From assembly GCA_964487255.1 (NCBI GenBank), contig CAZAQV010000013.1, forward strand, positions 62,001 to 126,000: a stretch of DNA of 64,000 nucleotides, written 5' to 3'. Source of the DNA: CAZAQV01 sp964487255. GTDB taxonomy: Bacteria; Myxococcota_A; Polyangia; Polyangiales; CAZAQV01. Shown here one piece after another: positions 1 through 8,276 of this stretch (the stretch's first letter is position 1; every line of letters begins with the position of its first letter). Below the pieces are notes generated by a model. That model was not told the origin of the DNA and did not search any database. It saw only the letters and a program-made list of their open reading frames with translations. The position numbers were made by a program, and so were the translations under genes.

Positions 1-5
1 GATGA

Positions 6-101
6 TCAGCCTGCTGTGACGGCCGCCGTCTTCGTCTTCTCTCCACTCACTGCCAAAGCCGCCTCAAGCAATTTTGGGTCAATCGCGAGGTTGGTAGTCA
101 T
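6..101 (-). pseudogene. VapB-type antitoxin remnant (type II toxin-antitoxin)
   Basis: The minus strand encodes 31 residues from an ATG at 101, beginning MTTNLAIDPKLLEAALAVSG. This reads like the N-terminal ribbon-helix-helix part of VapB/DUF2191 antitoxins, which repress their own operon and neutralise a PIN-domain RNase. Family members are usually about 65-70 residues, but here a TGA (6-8) ends the frame right after the conserved Lys/Thr-rich stretch. A one-base shift would continue with Leu-Ile, so a frameshift is likely. The partner toxin, if any, lies outside the window. The family call rests on motif memory only. Confidence 0.5.
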
Positions 102-227
102 GCACAAAGACTCGCACAACACGCGGCACAAAAGAGTACGTTCGCAGGCGCTTGCGCAGTTTCACTTTGAAACCACACGCTTTTCTTCTTTCGGGGTCCC
201 CGAAACGCCGAACCTGGGACGGTCCCG

Positions 228-932
228 TTGGGACGGTCCCGTTCGTGGAGTTTTCCGAACTTTCGGCGGCGCCGCCAAACAAACGAAGCTATTGCGCGCG
301 ACATATTTTACGTGGTGGGACTGGTTGTCCTCGTCTTTTCGCTGGGTACGTACTTTGTACTGACGCGCTTCACGCCCTCCGACGAAGCGTTGCGATCTCG
401 AGAGTCGCACGACAATGAATGGGTTGAGGGGAACTACCATCAGTTTGGGCCGGACGAATGGGCATGGGACGAGCTGGGAGCGCTCGTGGACGTTGTATCA
501 CTCGTGGACAGTCCCGAGTCGGGCGCATCTTTGCTGCGCTACTGCGCGAAGCAGGGCCAAGTGCTGGGCCGAGACGGCGAATCCCTGTTCGTAGACTTCA
601 AGACACTCGTGATCGTCATCGCGTTGCGTTTGGAAGAGTTTGACGGAACGAACATCGCCGACGAGTACGCGAACGTTGGAGAATGTCATCCAGTCTACAC
701 GAAGTACGGAAGGTAGTTGCTCGGAACTCTTGATTTCGTACCGTGGAGCCCGGATGAATGTCCGTCGTGGTTCGATAAATCTGCGCTTGATGCCGACAAT
801 GAATCAACGTGGACCACAGCCCTCAAAGCGTTACGAATCGAGATTGTCCGGATAGATCCTGCGGATATCACCAGGACATTTGAAACGGATCTCGAAAAAG
901 TCGCTATCAACATTGGGCGAGACTTCTCGTGA
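228..932 (+). pseudogene. Unrecognised membrane-anchored protein gene with in-frame TAG
   Basis: One reading frame runs from a TTG at 228 to a stop at 932, broken only by a TAG at 714-716. The codon directly after the TAG is TTG in the same frame, and both sides have similar acidic, Trp-containing composition. This suggests one former protein of about 234 residues. Residues 27-47 form a hydrophobic stretch that could be a single membrane helix, followed by a soluble acidic domain. No family is recognised. The first 60 codons are doubtful because they cross a short repeat at 216-243 (an 11-base near-palindrome twice, 14 bp apart). It could instead be two small genes, the second starting at the TTG at 717. 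Confidence 0.35.
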
Positions 933-957
933 ACGCCGAGCAGCGGTTAAAGAGGTC

Positions 958-1722
958 TTATGCTGCGAAGTACTCTTTGAGAAACCGTTTGGCTAGGCGG
1001 ATACCCTTGTCGGTCATCAGCACTGACTTTGCCTTGGTTTTTGGGTCGTGAATCCAGCCGCGTTCGTGCAAACGCTCCATGAGGCTCCAGTCCAGCCCCT
1101 TCCATACGCGCCCCTCAGCGTGAAGTGTCAGCGAGAGAATCGCGAGGGCTGTCTCGTCGAGCGTCTCAACGTCTATCTCAAACGCACCCGCCTGTTGATC
1201 GAGTTCGTCCACGCTGAACGCGTCGGGATCCCAATCACCGAGCCACTCTCGAAGGTCTTCTGGGTCTTCGCCGTAAGGGTCCACTCCCGTCTTGCAGAAC
1301 TCGACCAGGCGCTCGTATCCGGGCATGCCTCCACAGTCTTCTGGAGGGCTCGCCATCTCTCCTGCAAGCAACCAGTGGCCATCGCGGGCTGCGCTTTCGC
1401 TCGACTCCACCTTGAGTTCCACTTCCCAACTATCGCCAAAGTCATACATGTATTGGCAAGTGCTGCCCTTTTTCTTCAACGCTTCACCCACCAAAACTTC
1501 ATCCGCACTCGGCGCAGGCTCGGGCGAGAACGAATCAGATCCGGGACACGTGGCAATCTCCTTGCGGCCCTTGTAAAACGCATAGAGGTGAGCGTTGTCC
1601 CAACCGAAGGCATGCTGCAACATCAGGTGCAGGTCCTCGAACGAATGGTCCGCTCGAACGCGAAGAAGTCGCCAAACCGGCGTGTACTTTAGATGGGCGT
1701 GAACATGAAAGAACTTGGTCAT
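958..1722 (-). CDS. pRiA4b ORF-3-like protein with C-terminal DUF6429-like domain
   Basis: This 254-residue cytoplasmic protein carries an N-terminal pRiA4b ORF-3 (IS1096 TnpR-like passenger) fold over roughly residues 1-150, recognisable from the W-R-L-L-R strand, the HLMLQHAFGWDNAHLYAF segment and the YMYDFGDSWEVEL segment. The last 65 residues resemble DUF6429, a winged-helix-like tail. The function of the family is not established; members are common passengers of plasmids and transposons. The ATG at 1722 is chosen over upstream starts because it lies one base after the stop of the SEC-C gene, implying translational coupling, and because the pRiA4b fold begins there. Both genes read leftward as a likely two-gene unit. 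Confidence 0.75.
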   Translation of the reverse strand: MTKFFHVHAHLKYTPVWRLLRVRADHSFEDLHLMLQHAFGWDNAHLYAFYKGRKEIATCPGSDSFSPEPAPSADEVLVGEALKKKGSTCQYMYDFGDSWEVELKVESSESAARDGHWLLAGEMASPPEDCGGMPGYERLVEFCKTGVDPYGEDPEDLREWLGDWDPDAFSVDELDQQAGAFEIDVETLDETALAILSLTLHAEGRVWKGLDWSLMERLHERGWIHDPKTKAKSVLMTDKGIRLAKRFLKEYFAA

Positions 1723-1723
1723 A

Positions 1724-2560
1724 TTAGGGCTCAACATCGACTGAGCGGTCTTCGCGAAGGTGGCACCGCTTGTACTTCGTGCCACTCCCGCACCAGCAAG
1801 GGGCGTTGCGGCCAATCTTGTTCCGGCGCGACGGCGTCGCACGTGAACCCGATGCAAGCATGCTAGCAAATGCATCCCGCTGACCGATCACCTGTTCATA
1901 CTTGTGCTGTTGAGAGGCTGTGAGCTGACCTCCGCACTCCTCAATCGCATGGACCAACTCGATGACGGTTTGATTTGCGAGAAATGCCTCATCGTTATCA
2001 ATTGGATAGACATCCAACGCGGCGCCAAGAGCTGGCAGCGCATCTGAATCCCCATATTCTGACAAGTTCATTGCAGCGCGATCGGGTTCCGTCTTCAACG
2101 ATTCGATGAGGATTTTGAAAATCCGCTCGTCTTTCACACCAAGCGATGCAAGGATACAACGCAAACTCCGCGCAAAATCTTCATCCGTCGTTGTGTTGTA
2201 CACAGAAAGGGCTGGCTCGAGTACCGGACGGCCCATGGACCCAAGCACCAACATTGTGCGGTCGTACAAGATGGACAAGGGATCATCCGAACGTTCCAAC
2301 AAGCCAAGTAGATGAGGAATGGCGCTCGCATCACCGATAGCACCCAAGAGATCTGCGGCGTGAATCGGCGCCCAACCGTCACCGGCCGAACCAACATTTG
2401 CGAGCTCTTCATCGGCAAAAATTTCGACCAACGAAGGAACCGCATCCGCCCCCATCTTCGCCACGCGATCGCGCGTCGTTTCAGAAAGCTTCTCTCCGGC
2501 CGCGATCAGCGCTGCCTTAACATCAAACTCTTGTGAACGGACTGTGGAACCATCGAGCAT
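1724..2560 (-). CDS. HEAT-repeat protein with C-terminal SEC-C zinc motif
   Basis: This 278-residue protein has helical repeats of PBS-lyase/HEAT type over about residues 15-200 (for example the AIPHLLGLL and ALPALGAAL helices), giving a protein-interaction scaffold. It ends with a SEC-C zinc-binding motif near residues 250-270, NAPCWCGSGTKYKRCH, which has the C-x-C-x8-C-H ligand pattern. SEC-C tails occur on SecA and on many uncharacterised proteins, where they bind zinc and often recruit partners. It is immediately upstream of, and probably co-transcribed with, the pRiA4b-like gene (1-base gap). The 190 bases upstream hold no other recognisable gene and should contain the promoter. The molecular role is unknown. 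Confidence 0.7.
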   Translation of the reverse strand: MLDGSTVRSQEFDVKAALIAAGEKLSETTRDRVAKMGADAVPSLVEIFADEELANVGSAGDGWAPIHAADLLGAIGDASAIPHLLGLLERSDDPLSILYDRTMLVLGSMGRPVLEPALSVYNTTTDEDFARSLRCILASLGVKDERIFKILIESLKTEPDRAAMNLSEYGDSDALPALGAALDVYPIDNDEAFLANQTVIELVHAIEECGGQLTASQQHKYEQVIGQRDAFASMLASGSRATPSRRNKIGRNAPCWCGSGTKYKRCHLREDRSVDVEP

Positions 2561-2748
2561 GACTTGGCCTTGTCACCCATCGAAGACCATGTCCACCGAA
2601 CCCACCCACCTGGACCACCCAAGGTTGAGTTTTGTTCCACATTTTCTTGCGATTCGGAGATGGCGGACGATCTTCAACGTCGGGCCGTTTCCCGCTGGGT
2701 GAGCGTGCTGAAAACGATGACGGGAGAGGAAACTGTCTACTGCAAGAG
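2561..2748. other. Non-coding gap upstream of the HEAT/SEC-C gene
   Basis: No convincing gene is seen here. A plus-strand frame from ATG 2659 gives 30 residues whose stop codon (TAG) is formed by the left CTAG end of the inverted-repeat element at 2749. It may be a truncated gene start or chance. The minus-strand promoter for the gene ending at 2560 should lie here, but no clear -35/-10 pair was identified. Confidence 0.4.
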
Positions 2749-2910
2749 CTAGTGTCCGATCCACCCAAGTTGTCACAGTTTTCTTGTGAGCTTCGCCCGA
2801 CTCGGCGTTACTCAAACTCGAATGTACGCTGCACGTCCTTCGTTTTCGCGCCTTGATTCGAACAAACCTCTCTTCGCCTCCTGCGACAACCTGAGTGGAT
2901 CGGACACTAG
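2749..2910. mobile_element. 162-bp MITE-like element, type B
   Basis: The first 16 bases, CTAGTGTCCGATCCAC, are the exact reverse complement of the last 16 (2895-2910). The similarity continues inward to about 29 bp with three mismatches. There is no coding capacity. Size (162 bp), CTAG at both borders and long terminal inverted repeats match the three type A elements at 12117, 38672 and 61052, although the sequence differs. The right border lies inside an SMI1-like reading frame and supplies its stop codon. It is probably mobilised in trans by a transposase outside the window. Confidence 0.75.
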
Positions 2911-3104
2911 ACCGCGGAGACACAGGAATCACGGTATGGCTCTGGGAAACGACAATCTACTTTCTGCTCGGCAGCCGAGATCTCGTGTTCACTTAGAGGA
3001 CCAGGAACACTTGAATGCTCAACTTCAAGCTCGGCCAGTGCCGCCCAGGCATCAGCAACCCGTTTCGACACGTCCACTCCGTTGAATTTGGCTCCATCGT
3101 TCAT
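2907..3104 (-). pseudogene. Truncated SMI1/KNR4-family protein
   Basis: The 65-residue product contains the signature start of SMI1/KNR4 (SUKH) domains, LSEHEISAAEQKVDCRFPEP followed by YRD. In intact members this is followed by another 90 or so residues (Leu-rich strand, Asn-Gly turn, Trp). SUKH proteins often act as immunity proteins for polymorphic toxins. Here the frame ends at a TAG that belongs to the right CTAG end of the 162-bp inverted-repeat element, and no continuation is visible beyond the element. The gene was therefore probably cut by insertion or accompanying deletion. Its ATG lies three bases after the deaminase stop, so it was likely co-transcribed with that gene. Confidence 0.6.
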
Positions 3105-3107
3105 GAT

Positions 3108-3590
3108 TCAACCAATCTTCGCAAGCCGCGGGTCTTGGGGGCCTTCGACGCTTTCGATTTCCACGCCATGGTTTTGTAGATAACCCAGACCGTTTTCGCC
3201 CGCATAGCCGCCGCCGACCACGATCACTTTGGTCACGCCCGCATGGTGAATCATCTTCGCGCACATCATGCAGGGCTCTCCGGTGACCACGATCCACGCG
3301 CCTTGGGTTGCTACGCCCGACGCCGCGCAGTTGCAGATCACGTTCATCTCGGCATGATGACAGCCGATTTCCATACGTGTTCCGGACTGCACCTTGAGGT
3401 CATCGCGCAAGCAAGTCTCACCGCCGCAGAGCTCGCCGCCGCCGCGCGGACCACCATTGTAACCGTCCATCAATACAACATTTCGCTCCGGATCAAGCAG
3501 CAACGCGCCGAACTTACGACGCGGGCAGTTCGACGCTTTGGCCAGCGACAGGCACTGCTCGATGCGGATGCGAATATGCTTTTCTTTCAT
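3108..3590 (-). CDS. Deoxycytidylate/cytidine deaminase-family protein
   Basis: This 160-residue zinc-dependent deaminase shows the H-A-E motif at residues 79-81 (CHHAEMNVI), where His binds zinc and Glu is the proton shuttle, and the second half of the site, PCMMC, at residues 106-110. A Cys/Gly-rich insert (GGPRGGGELCGGETC) near residues 47-60 resembles the extra zinc and substrate loop of ComEB-type dCMP deaminases, which convert dCMP to dUMP for thymidylate synthesis. The length fits that family. The ATG at 3590 is followed directly by a Lys/Arg-rich first helix. It reads leftward into the truncated SMI1-like gene three bases on. Substrate (dCMP versus another cytosine compound) is uncertain. 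Confidence 0.8.
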   Translation of the reverse strand: MKEKHIRIRIEQCLSLAKASNCPRRKFGALLLDPERNVVLMDGYNGGPRGGGELCGGETCLRDDLKVQSGTRMEIGCHHAEMNVICNCAASGVATQGAWIVVTGEPCMMCAKMIHHAGVTKVIVVGGGYAGENGLGYLQNHGVEIESVEGPQDPRLAKIG

Positions 3591-3647
3591 CTCGAGCGCG
3601 AATCTACCCGCATTTGAGGCTGGCGACTATAGCGTGTACAGCGAGGC

Positions 3648-4343
3648 ATGGCGGAATTTGAACTCATGTATTGGCCCGTGCTGCAAGGACGCGGCGAGTT
3701 TGTGCGCTTGGCGCTTGAGGACGCGGGCGCAGACTACACCGATGTCGCGCGTGACAACGACAGCGGGATTTCGCTGATTCAAGCAATGAACGAAAAAGTC
3801 GGCTTTGCGCCGCCCTATCTTCGCCACCGCGAGCAGGTTCTGTCACAGACTGCAAACATACTGCATTACCTGGGCCGCGAACTGGCTTTGGTCGCGCCCG
3901 AACATGAACACCGCGCGCATCAGCTACAGCTCACATTGATGGACCTCACCGCCGAAGCGCACGACGTACATCATCCCATAGGCGTTGCGCAGTATTACGA
4001 GGATCAGAAAGACGAAGCGCTACGTGCAGCCGGAGACTTCTGCAAGACGCGCATTCCCAAGTTCCTCAAGCACTTCGAACAGAACGTCGGCGACGGAAGC
4101 TTTCTCGTCGGCAACAATCATAGCTATGTGGATCTATCCCTGTTCCAGGTGCTTGAGGGTCTCCGCCACGCTTTCCCAAAGACGCTCGCCAAGCTCGCGC
4201 CGACGATTCCGCGCTGCGACCTGCTTTGCAGACGTGTTCGAGACCGTGAACGCATCGCTGCGTACCTCTCGAGCGATCGGCGCCTCCCATTCAACGAACA
4301 TGGCGTCTTTCGACACTATCCCGAGCTCGACCAACCGGGCTAG
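3648..4343 (+). CDS. Glutathione S-transferase family protein
   Basis: This 231-residue cytosolic protein has a thioredoxin-like N-terminal domain (about residues 3-82) with the sigma/pi-class pattern Y-W-P-V...GRGEFVRLALEDAGADY and the glutathione-contacting Q-T-A segment near residue 68. The all-helical C-terminal domain follows, with the conserved YVDLSLFQVLEG helix. Such enzymes conjugate glutathione to electrophiles or act as peroxidases. The Tyr near residue 8 is in place to serve as the catalytic residue. It is divergent from the deaminase gene and monocistronic as far as can be seen. The physiological substrate is unknown. Confidence 0.8.
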   Translation: MAEFELMYWPVLQGRGEFVRLALEDAGADYTDVARDNDSGISLIQAMNEKVGFAPPYLRHREQVLSQTANILHYLGRELALVAPEHEHRAHQLQLTLMDLTAEAHDVHHPIGVAQYYEDQKDEALRAAGDFCKTRIPKFLKHFEQNVGDGSFLVGNNHSYVDLSLFQVLEGLRHAFPKTLAKLAPTIPRCDLLCRRVRDRERIAAYLSSDRRLPFNEHGVFRHYPELDQPG

Positions 4344-4376
4344 CAAACGAACGACACAAAACGTTACACTCGCTGC

Positions 4377-5771
4377 ATGCTTCATCGAGTCTTGTGCTTG
4401 GGTGCCCTACTTTTTGCTTTCTCCGCGTGTGGTGACGACGAAACCGGCTCCACAACTCCCGACGCCTCAATGGATGCGGCGCAAATGGATGCTTCGGCCG
4501 ACGGTGGGGCTCTGGACGGAAGCTCAGACGGTGCGACTGGGGATGCTGAAACCGATGCGCACGTCGAAGAGATTTGCTCCACAGTGGCCAAGTACGACAG
4601 CGACGGCAACGAAACGTATGAACGCATTATCAGAACCACAGAGTGGACCGAGAGCTACAAGCACATCGCTGTTTATGACACCGACAGCGACGCGGACGGA
4701 ACCTACGATGAGCGCGAATACTCGGTTCGCCGCGACACCGGCGACGCATCCCCCGGAGCACGGCTCGAACAATACTTTGTCGATCTGAGAAACGATGACA
4801 AGCGCGTGCGCATCACGATGGAATATGACGGCGAAGGACGACCCTCGCGCCAAGAGTTCGACAACAACTTCAATGGCGTCATCAACACCGTCATCACGTG
4901 GACCTATCACGGCAACGGAGAAGTCGCAGAAACCATCAACGCAACCGATGTAGACCAAGACGGCAGCTTCGACGGCTTCACGCGGCGGGTGTACGACGAG
5001 CAAGGGCGACTGACGCGCAGCGAGACCGACAGCACGGCAGGTGACGACCCGAACGGCGATGCCATCGATTCGTGGGAGACCTGGGAGTACGACGGCCTCA
5101 CCACCAAGCACTCCGAGTTCAACATTGACGGACTGATACGCTACGACGAAAACGACTACGACGAGATGGAGCGCTGGCTGCGGCAAGCCGAGAGCCCTAA
5201 CGGCGACACCGACTTCGAGGATACCGAAGACACCGTGACCACCTTTACCTGGGACGGAAACACGCGCACTGGCCACACAGATGGCACCGGCGGCACAGCT
5301 CCCGACGGCGAGTGGGATTTCGAGTCCATCGTTGTCTTCGACGACGACGGGTGGCTTATCGAAAGCAAAAGTCGCGTTCGCGGCGGCGCGTTTAAGGACC
5401 ACAGCAAGCGCAGCTACGATGCAGACCACAACCTGCTCAAGGAAGAATGGGACGACGACGGCGACGGCACTTTTGAGTCGTATGACAGCTATACATACAG
5501 CGAGTATGGCGACGAAACGAGCTACGAAACTTACCGCAACGGCGAACTCTCCGAACGTCGTTACGCGCTCTACGCGTACGACGACAACGGCAACATGACC
5601 ATGTGTGAACGCGACCACGACGGCGACGAGCTACTCGAGGAGTTACAAACTTGGGCGCGAGACGAACAGGGTCGTGTGACTCGGTATACACGCGACGATC
5701 GAAGCGATGAAATCGCGAGCCCGAGCGTGGTCGACTACGAATATATTTGCCCCGCCGACATCGAGCTTTAG
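4377..5771 (+). CDS. Lipoprotein with YD/RHS-like repeats
   Basis: This 464-residue protein starts with a lipoprotein signal peptide (MLHRVLCLGALLFAFSAC, lipobox FSAC), then an Asp/Ala/Ser linker. The rest is a run of repeats of about 20 residues with the form Y-D-x-x-G-(N/R)-(L/M/V)-x-R-x-x-x-D (for example RVYDEQGRLTRSETD and YDDNGNMTMCERD), typical of YD/RHS-type beta-solenoid strands. It is probably anchored to the outer membrane and exposed. The Asp-rich repeats could bind calcium. No toxin domain or RHS core-associated motif is present, so it is not a polymorphic toxin. It ends 4 bases before the convergent UbiB-like gene, with no evident terminator between them. Confidence 0.7.
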   Translation: MLHRVLCLGALLFAFSACGDDETGSTTPDASMDAAQMDASADGGALDGSSDGATGDAETDAHVEEICSTVAKYDSDGNETYERIIRTTEWTESYKHIAVYDTDSDADGTYDEREYSVRRDTGDASPGARLEQYFVDLRNDDKRVRITMEYDGEGRPSRQEFDNNFNGVINTVITWTYHGNGEVAETINATDVDQDGSFDGFTRRVYDEQGRLTRSETDSTAGDDPNGDAIDSWETWEYDGLTTKHSEFNIDGLIRYDENDYDEMERWLRQAESPNGDTDFEDTEDTVTTFTWDGNTRTGHTDGTGGTAPDGEWDFESIVVFDDDGWLIESKSRVRGGAFKDHSKRSYDADHNLLKEEWDDDGDGTFESYDSYTYSEYGDETSYETYRNGELSERRYALYAYDDNGNMTMCERDHDGDELLEELQTWARDEQGRVTRYTRDDRSDEIASPSVVDYEYICPADIEL

Positions 5772-5775
5772 CTGG

Positions 5776-7095
5776 CTACTCGGCGATCATTTGTTCCCAA
5801 AAAGGACGCAAGTCGTAGGTGAGGTCAAGTCTACGAAGAAGCTGAAAGATGCCGCCCAGTTTTCGGTGCAAGAAGACGAGCCGACGCGGTGGCGGCGAGT
5901 ATTTGACGCTGCGCACGAAGCGATAGCCAATCTCTCGGGCGCGTCGGTCGTAGCCTTCATCGCGAAACACAAAGGGCTGACGCGCGGCATCAAAGGGCTC
6001 AAGCGCGTTGTGCATCATGGCCACGAAGGCCTCGCGCGTCTCGGAGCCTTCTCGCTCATCCAGCAAGCCAAAGGCGATGGCCGAGTCTACAATGGCCACA
6101 TCACTACCCGACTCGATGGTGCGAAGCACGGCTTTGTACTGCTGCACAAACGTGTTTTCGTAACGAAGCGTCGCGCCAAAGTCGAGCAGCACGATCTGTC
6201 CGCTCTCCGGGCGCACGAGAAAGTTACCGTAGTTGGGGTCGGTCTGCACGACGCCCCACTCGAAGAACTCTTTGCAGTAGAGGTCGAGCACGTTCTTGGC
6301 GAAGCGTTCGCGCTCCACTTGTGACGGCGCGCTCGCAATCCACTGCTGCAGCGCCATGCCCTCTTCCCAGCTCATCGTCAACACGCGCTTTCCGCTGACC
6401 GCCGCATGCGGCTTTGGAACGACAAAGCGTTGGTCGTCTGCCAACGCCTCATAAAAGAAAGCCATATTCGCAAGCTCCGACTCGTAGTTGGCTTCCTGGT
6501 GAAGGATCTCCCGAAACTCTTCAAACAGCTCGTCGAGTTCGACTTTGCTGCGCGAAACCGTGAGCCACGTTGAGGCCACCTTGCGAAGGACGGAGATGTC
6601 GGAGTCGATGCTGTCTGCGATGCCCTGATATTGGATCTTTACGGCAACTTCTTCACCGCGGAAGGTCGCACGATGGACTTGTCCGATACTCGCCGACGCG
6701 GCCGCTTGCTCTTCGATGTCCTCGAGTTCGGCAAGGGCTTGGGGTGCGAGGTCTTGTTCGAGCACGGGTCTTAGCGTCTCGAAGGGAACAGGATCGGCGC
6801 TGCTCTGTAGCTTGCTGAGGATCTCGGTCGCCTCGGGCGGCAAGATGTCACTCGAGTCGATCGATAGGAGCTGGCCCGCTTTCATCGCCGCACCTTTGAG
6901 CTGCGACAGGTTGTCCGCGAGTACCCTCGCCTGATCGATGCGCGTCTTGAGCTCCGATTGCGCGAGCTTCTCCGCGGAGCGACTCACCACGCCCCGCGCC
7001 CGTTGCGTGACCTCTTTTGCCGCAAGACGTGAGGCCATGCCGATCAACTTCGCAGATCGCGCCCGAACGCCAGTCTTAAGCTCACCCTTTGCCAC
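5776..7095 (-). CDS. ABC1/UbiB-family atypical kinase
   Basis: This 439-residue protein has all the ABC1/ADCK/UbiB hallmarks. These are the family-specific K-x-G-Q motif at residues 72-75 (AAMKAGQLLS), the Ala-rich loop that replaces the Gly-rich loop (AAASASIGQVHRA, about 131-143), the ATP Lys in VAVK (about 153), a catalytic segment of the form QTDPNYGNFLV and a metal-binding LLDFGA. Family members are ATPases/kinases linked to ubiquinone or isoprenoid lipid biosynthesis and stress. There is no C-terminal membrane helix, so it resembles the COQ8-like soluble branch rather than E. coli UbiB. It is monocistronic and convergent with the YD-repeat lipoprotein. Confidence 0.9.
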   Translation of the reverse strand: MAKGELKTGVRARSAKLIGMASRLAAKEVTQRARGVVSRSAEKLAQSELKTRIDQARVLADNLSQLKGAAMKAGQLLSIDSSDILPPEATEILSKLQSSADPVPFETLRPVLEQDLAPQALAELEDIEEQAAASASIGQVHRATFRGEEVAVKIQYQGIADSIDSDISVLRKVASTWLTVSRSKVELDELFEEFREILHQEANYESELANMAFFYEALADDQRFVVPKPHAAVSGKRVLTMSWEEGMALQQWIASAPSQVERERFAKNVLDLYCKEFFEWGVVQTDPNYGNFLVRPESGQIVLLDFGATLRYENTFVQQYKAVLRTIESGSDVAIVDSAIAFGLLDEREGSETREAFVAMMHNALEPFDAARQPFVFRDEGYDRRAREIGYRFVRSVKYSPPPRRLVFLHRKLGGIFQLLRRLDLTYDLRPFWEQMIAE

Positions 7096-7137
7096 CGCCC
7101 GACTGTAGGGCCGAACGCTAACAACGACTACCTAGAG

Positions 7138-8265
7138 CTAGCCGTCCTGCGGTGGTGGCCCGCAGTAGCCGTAGCCCTGGTCGGGCGCCCCAAAGCGCCG
7201 GCAGGAGTGGCCTTGCTCGGTGCAGTCTTCTTCGGCGTCACAGATGGCGCGGCACATATCGCCCGCATCGCAATAGCCATCGGCAAAAGTGCCACTCTCG
7301 GTCTGTGTGAGGTTGCAGTACTTCTGAAGCCCCTGCGCCGGTCCGCAAGATTCGCCAACCGTCACGTCCGCAAAGCGCTCGCTCTGGGCGATGCACGAGT
7401 CGCTGCCTTGCGCATCGTCGAACACGCACACCGCATCGGCGCAACCACTGCGCGCGCCCCAGTCGCACTTGTCGATGCACAGCGTCGAGCCACTGACCGG
7501 ATCGAACCCACAACGCTGCGTCTCCGTGCAGTCCACCGGTTCGGGCGGCGGCTCAGGGAATGGCGCATTGCAGTCGGGGTCGAAGTCGCCACAGTCGCAA
7601 TGACATTCTGAACCGTCCGCGAACTTGCTCGCGTCACACGTCCACTTTGCCGGGACAAAAACTTCGTCGATCTCAAAATCGGGGATCGTAATGCAATCAC
7701 CATCTGGCACAGGCGTGTGCGACCGACCTTCACCGACGGTGGACTCGACGAGGCGAAGCCCTTTGACACTCATGTCGAAACGCCGGCTATACGGATCCTG
7801 TCGCAGTTCGAGCGTGCCTTGATCTGCGTAATAAACGGTGTCCGGATTCCCGTCTTCAAATGCATAAAGGCAATGCCGACAGGTTCCAAAGTTGGCGTCA
7901 TCGCCTTGCGACAGATCGAAGGTCCCGACATCCGGTTCAGGCGAATAGCGCTCAAAAAGCACGCGAAAGATCAGAGCCCTGCCAAAGTAGGTTTGGTCCA
8001 AGTCGCTCTGCGCCCAAACCGATACATCCGTCAACTCCCCTTCCCAAGTGGTCAATGCGGCCTGCGCGCAGCTTCCTGCGGAAGCATCGGACTGTGCGTC
8101 GGCCTGCTCTGCGTCACTCGAAGCATCGACCGCACTATCTGTGCCACCATCCACAGCTGCATTGCCGTCGTCATCGTCTGAGCAGCCAACCGATAACACG
8201 AAGACCATGCCCATGAGCGCGACCCAAGTTGCGAGTTTCTTTTCAATCCAAGCTACAACTTTCAT
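7138..8265 (-). CDS. Asp-linker lipoprotein with Cys-rich domain
   Basis: The 375-residue product begins MKVVAWIEKKLATW and has a hydrophobic core ending in the lipobox LSVGC, followed by Asp/Ala-rich linker repeats typical of myxobacterial surface lipoproteins. The middle holds an all-beta region of unknown type. From about residue 210 on there are many Cys pairs (for example SECHCDCGDFDPDC) probably forming disulfides outside the cell. The ATG at 8265 is preferred over a TTG 18 bases upstream because AAGGA lies about 8 bases before it. It starts 11 bases after the stop of another lipoprotein gene, so the two form a likely operon. No domain is recognised. Confidence 0.7.
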   Translation of the reverse strand: MKVVAWIEKKLATWVALMGMVFVLSVGCSDDDDGNAAVDGGTDSAVDASSDAEQADAQSDASAGSCAQAALTTWEGELTDVSVWAQSDLDQTYFGRALIFRVLFERYSPEPDVGTFDLSQGDDANFGTCRHCLYAFEDGNPDTVYYADQGTLELRQDPYSRRFDMSVKGLRLVESTVGEGRSHTPVPDGDCITIPDFEIDEVFVPAKWTCDASKFADGSECHCDCGDFDPDCNAPFPEPPPEPVDCTETQRCGFDPVSGSTLCIDKCDWGARSGCADAVCVFDDAQGSDSCIAQSERFADVTVGESCGPAQGLQKYCNLTQTESGTFADGYCDAGDMCRAICDAEEDCTEQGHSCRRFGAPDQGYGYCGPPPQDG

Positions 8266-8276
8266 ACCTTTTTCCT

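Noticed and set aside
2573..2932. 119-codon minus-strand frame across MITE B
   Set aside because: It runs straight through the inverted-repeat element, has no motif and an unusual Arg/Ser-rich composition.
4524..5618. 364-codon frame on the minus strand opposite the YD-repeat lipoprotein
   Set aside because: It is a shadow caused by GAC/TAC-rich repeats; the product is Val/Ala-rich with no motif, while the plus strand has a signal peptide and clear repeats.
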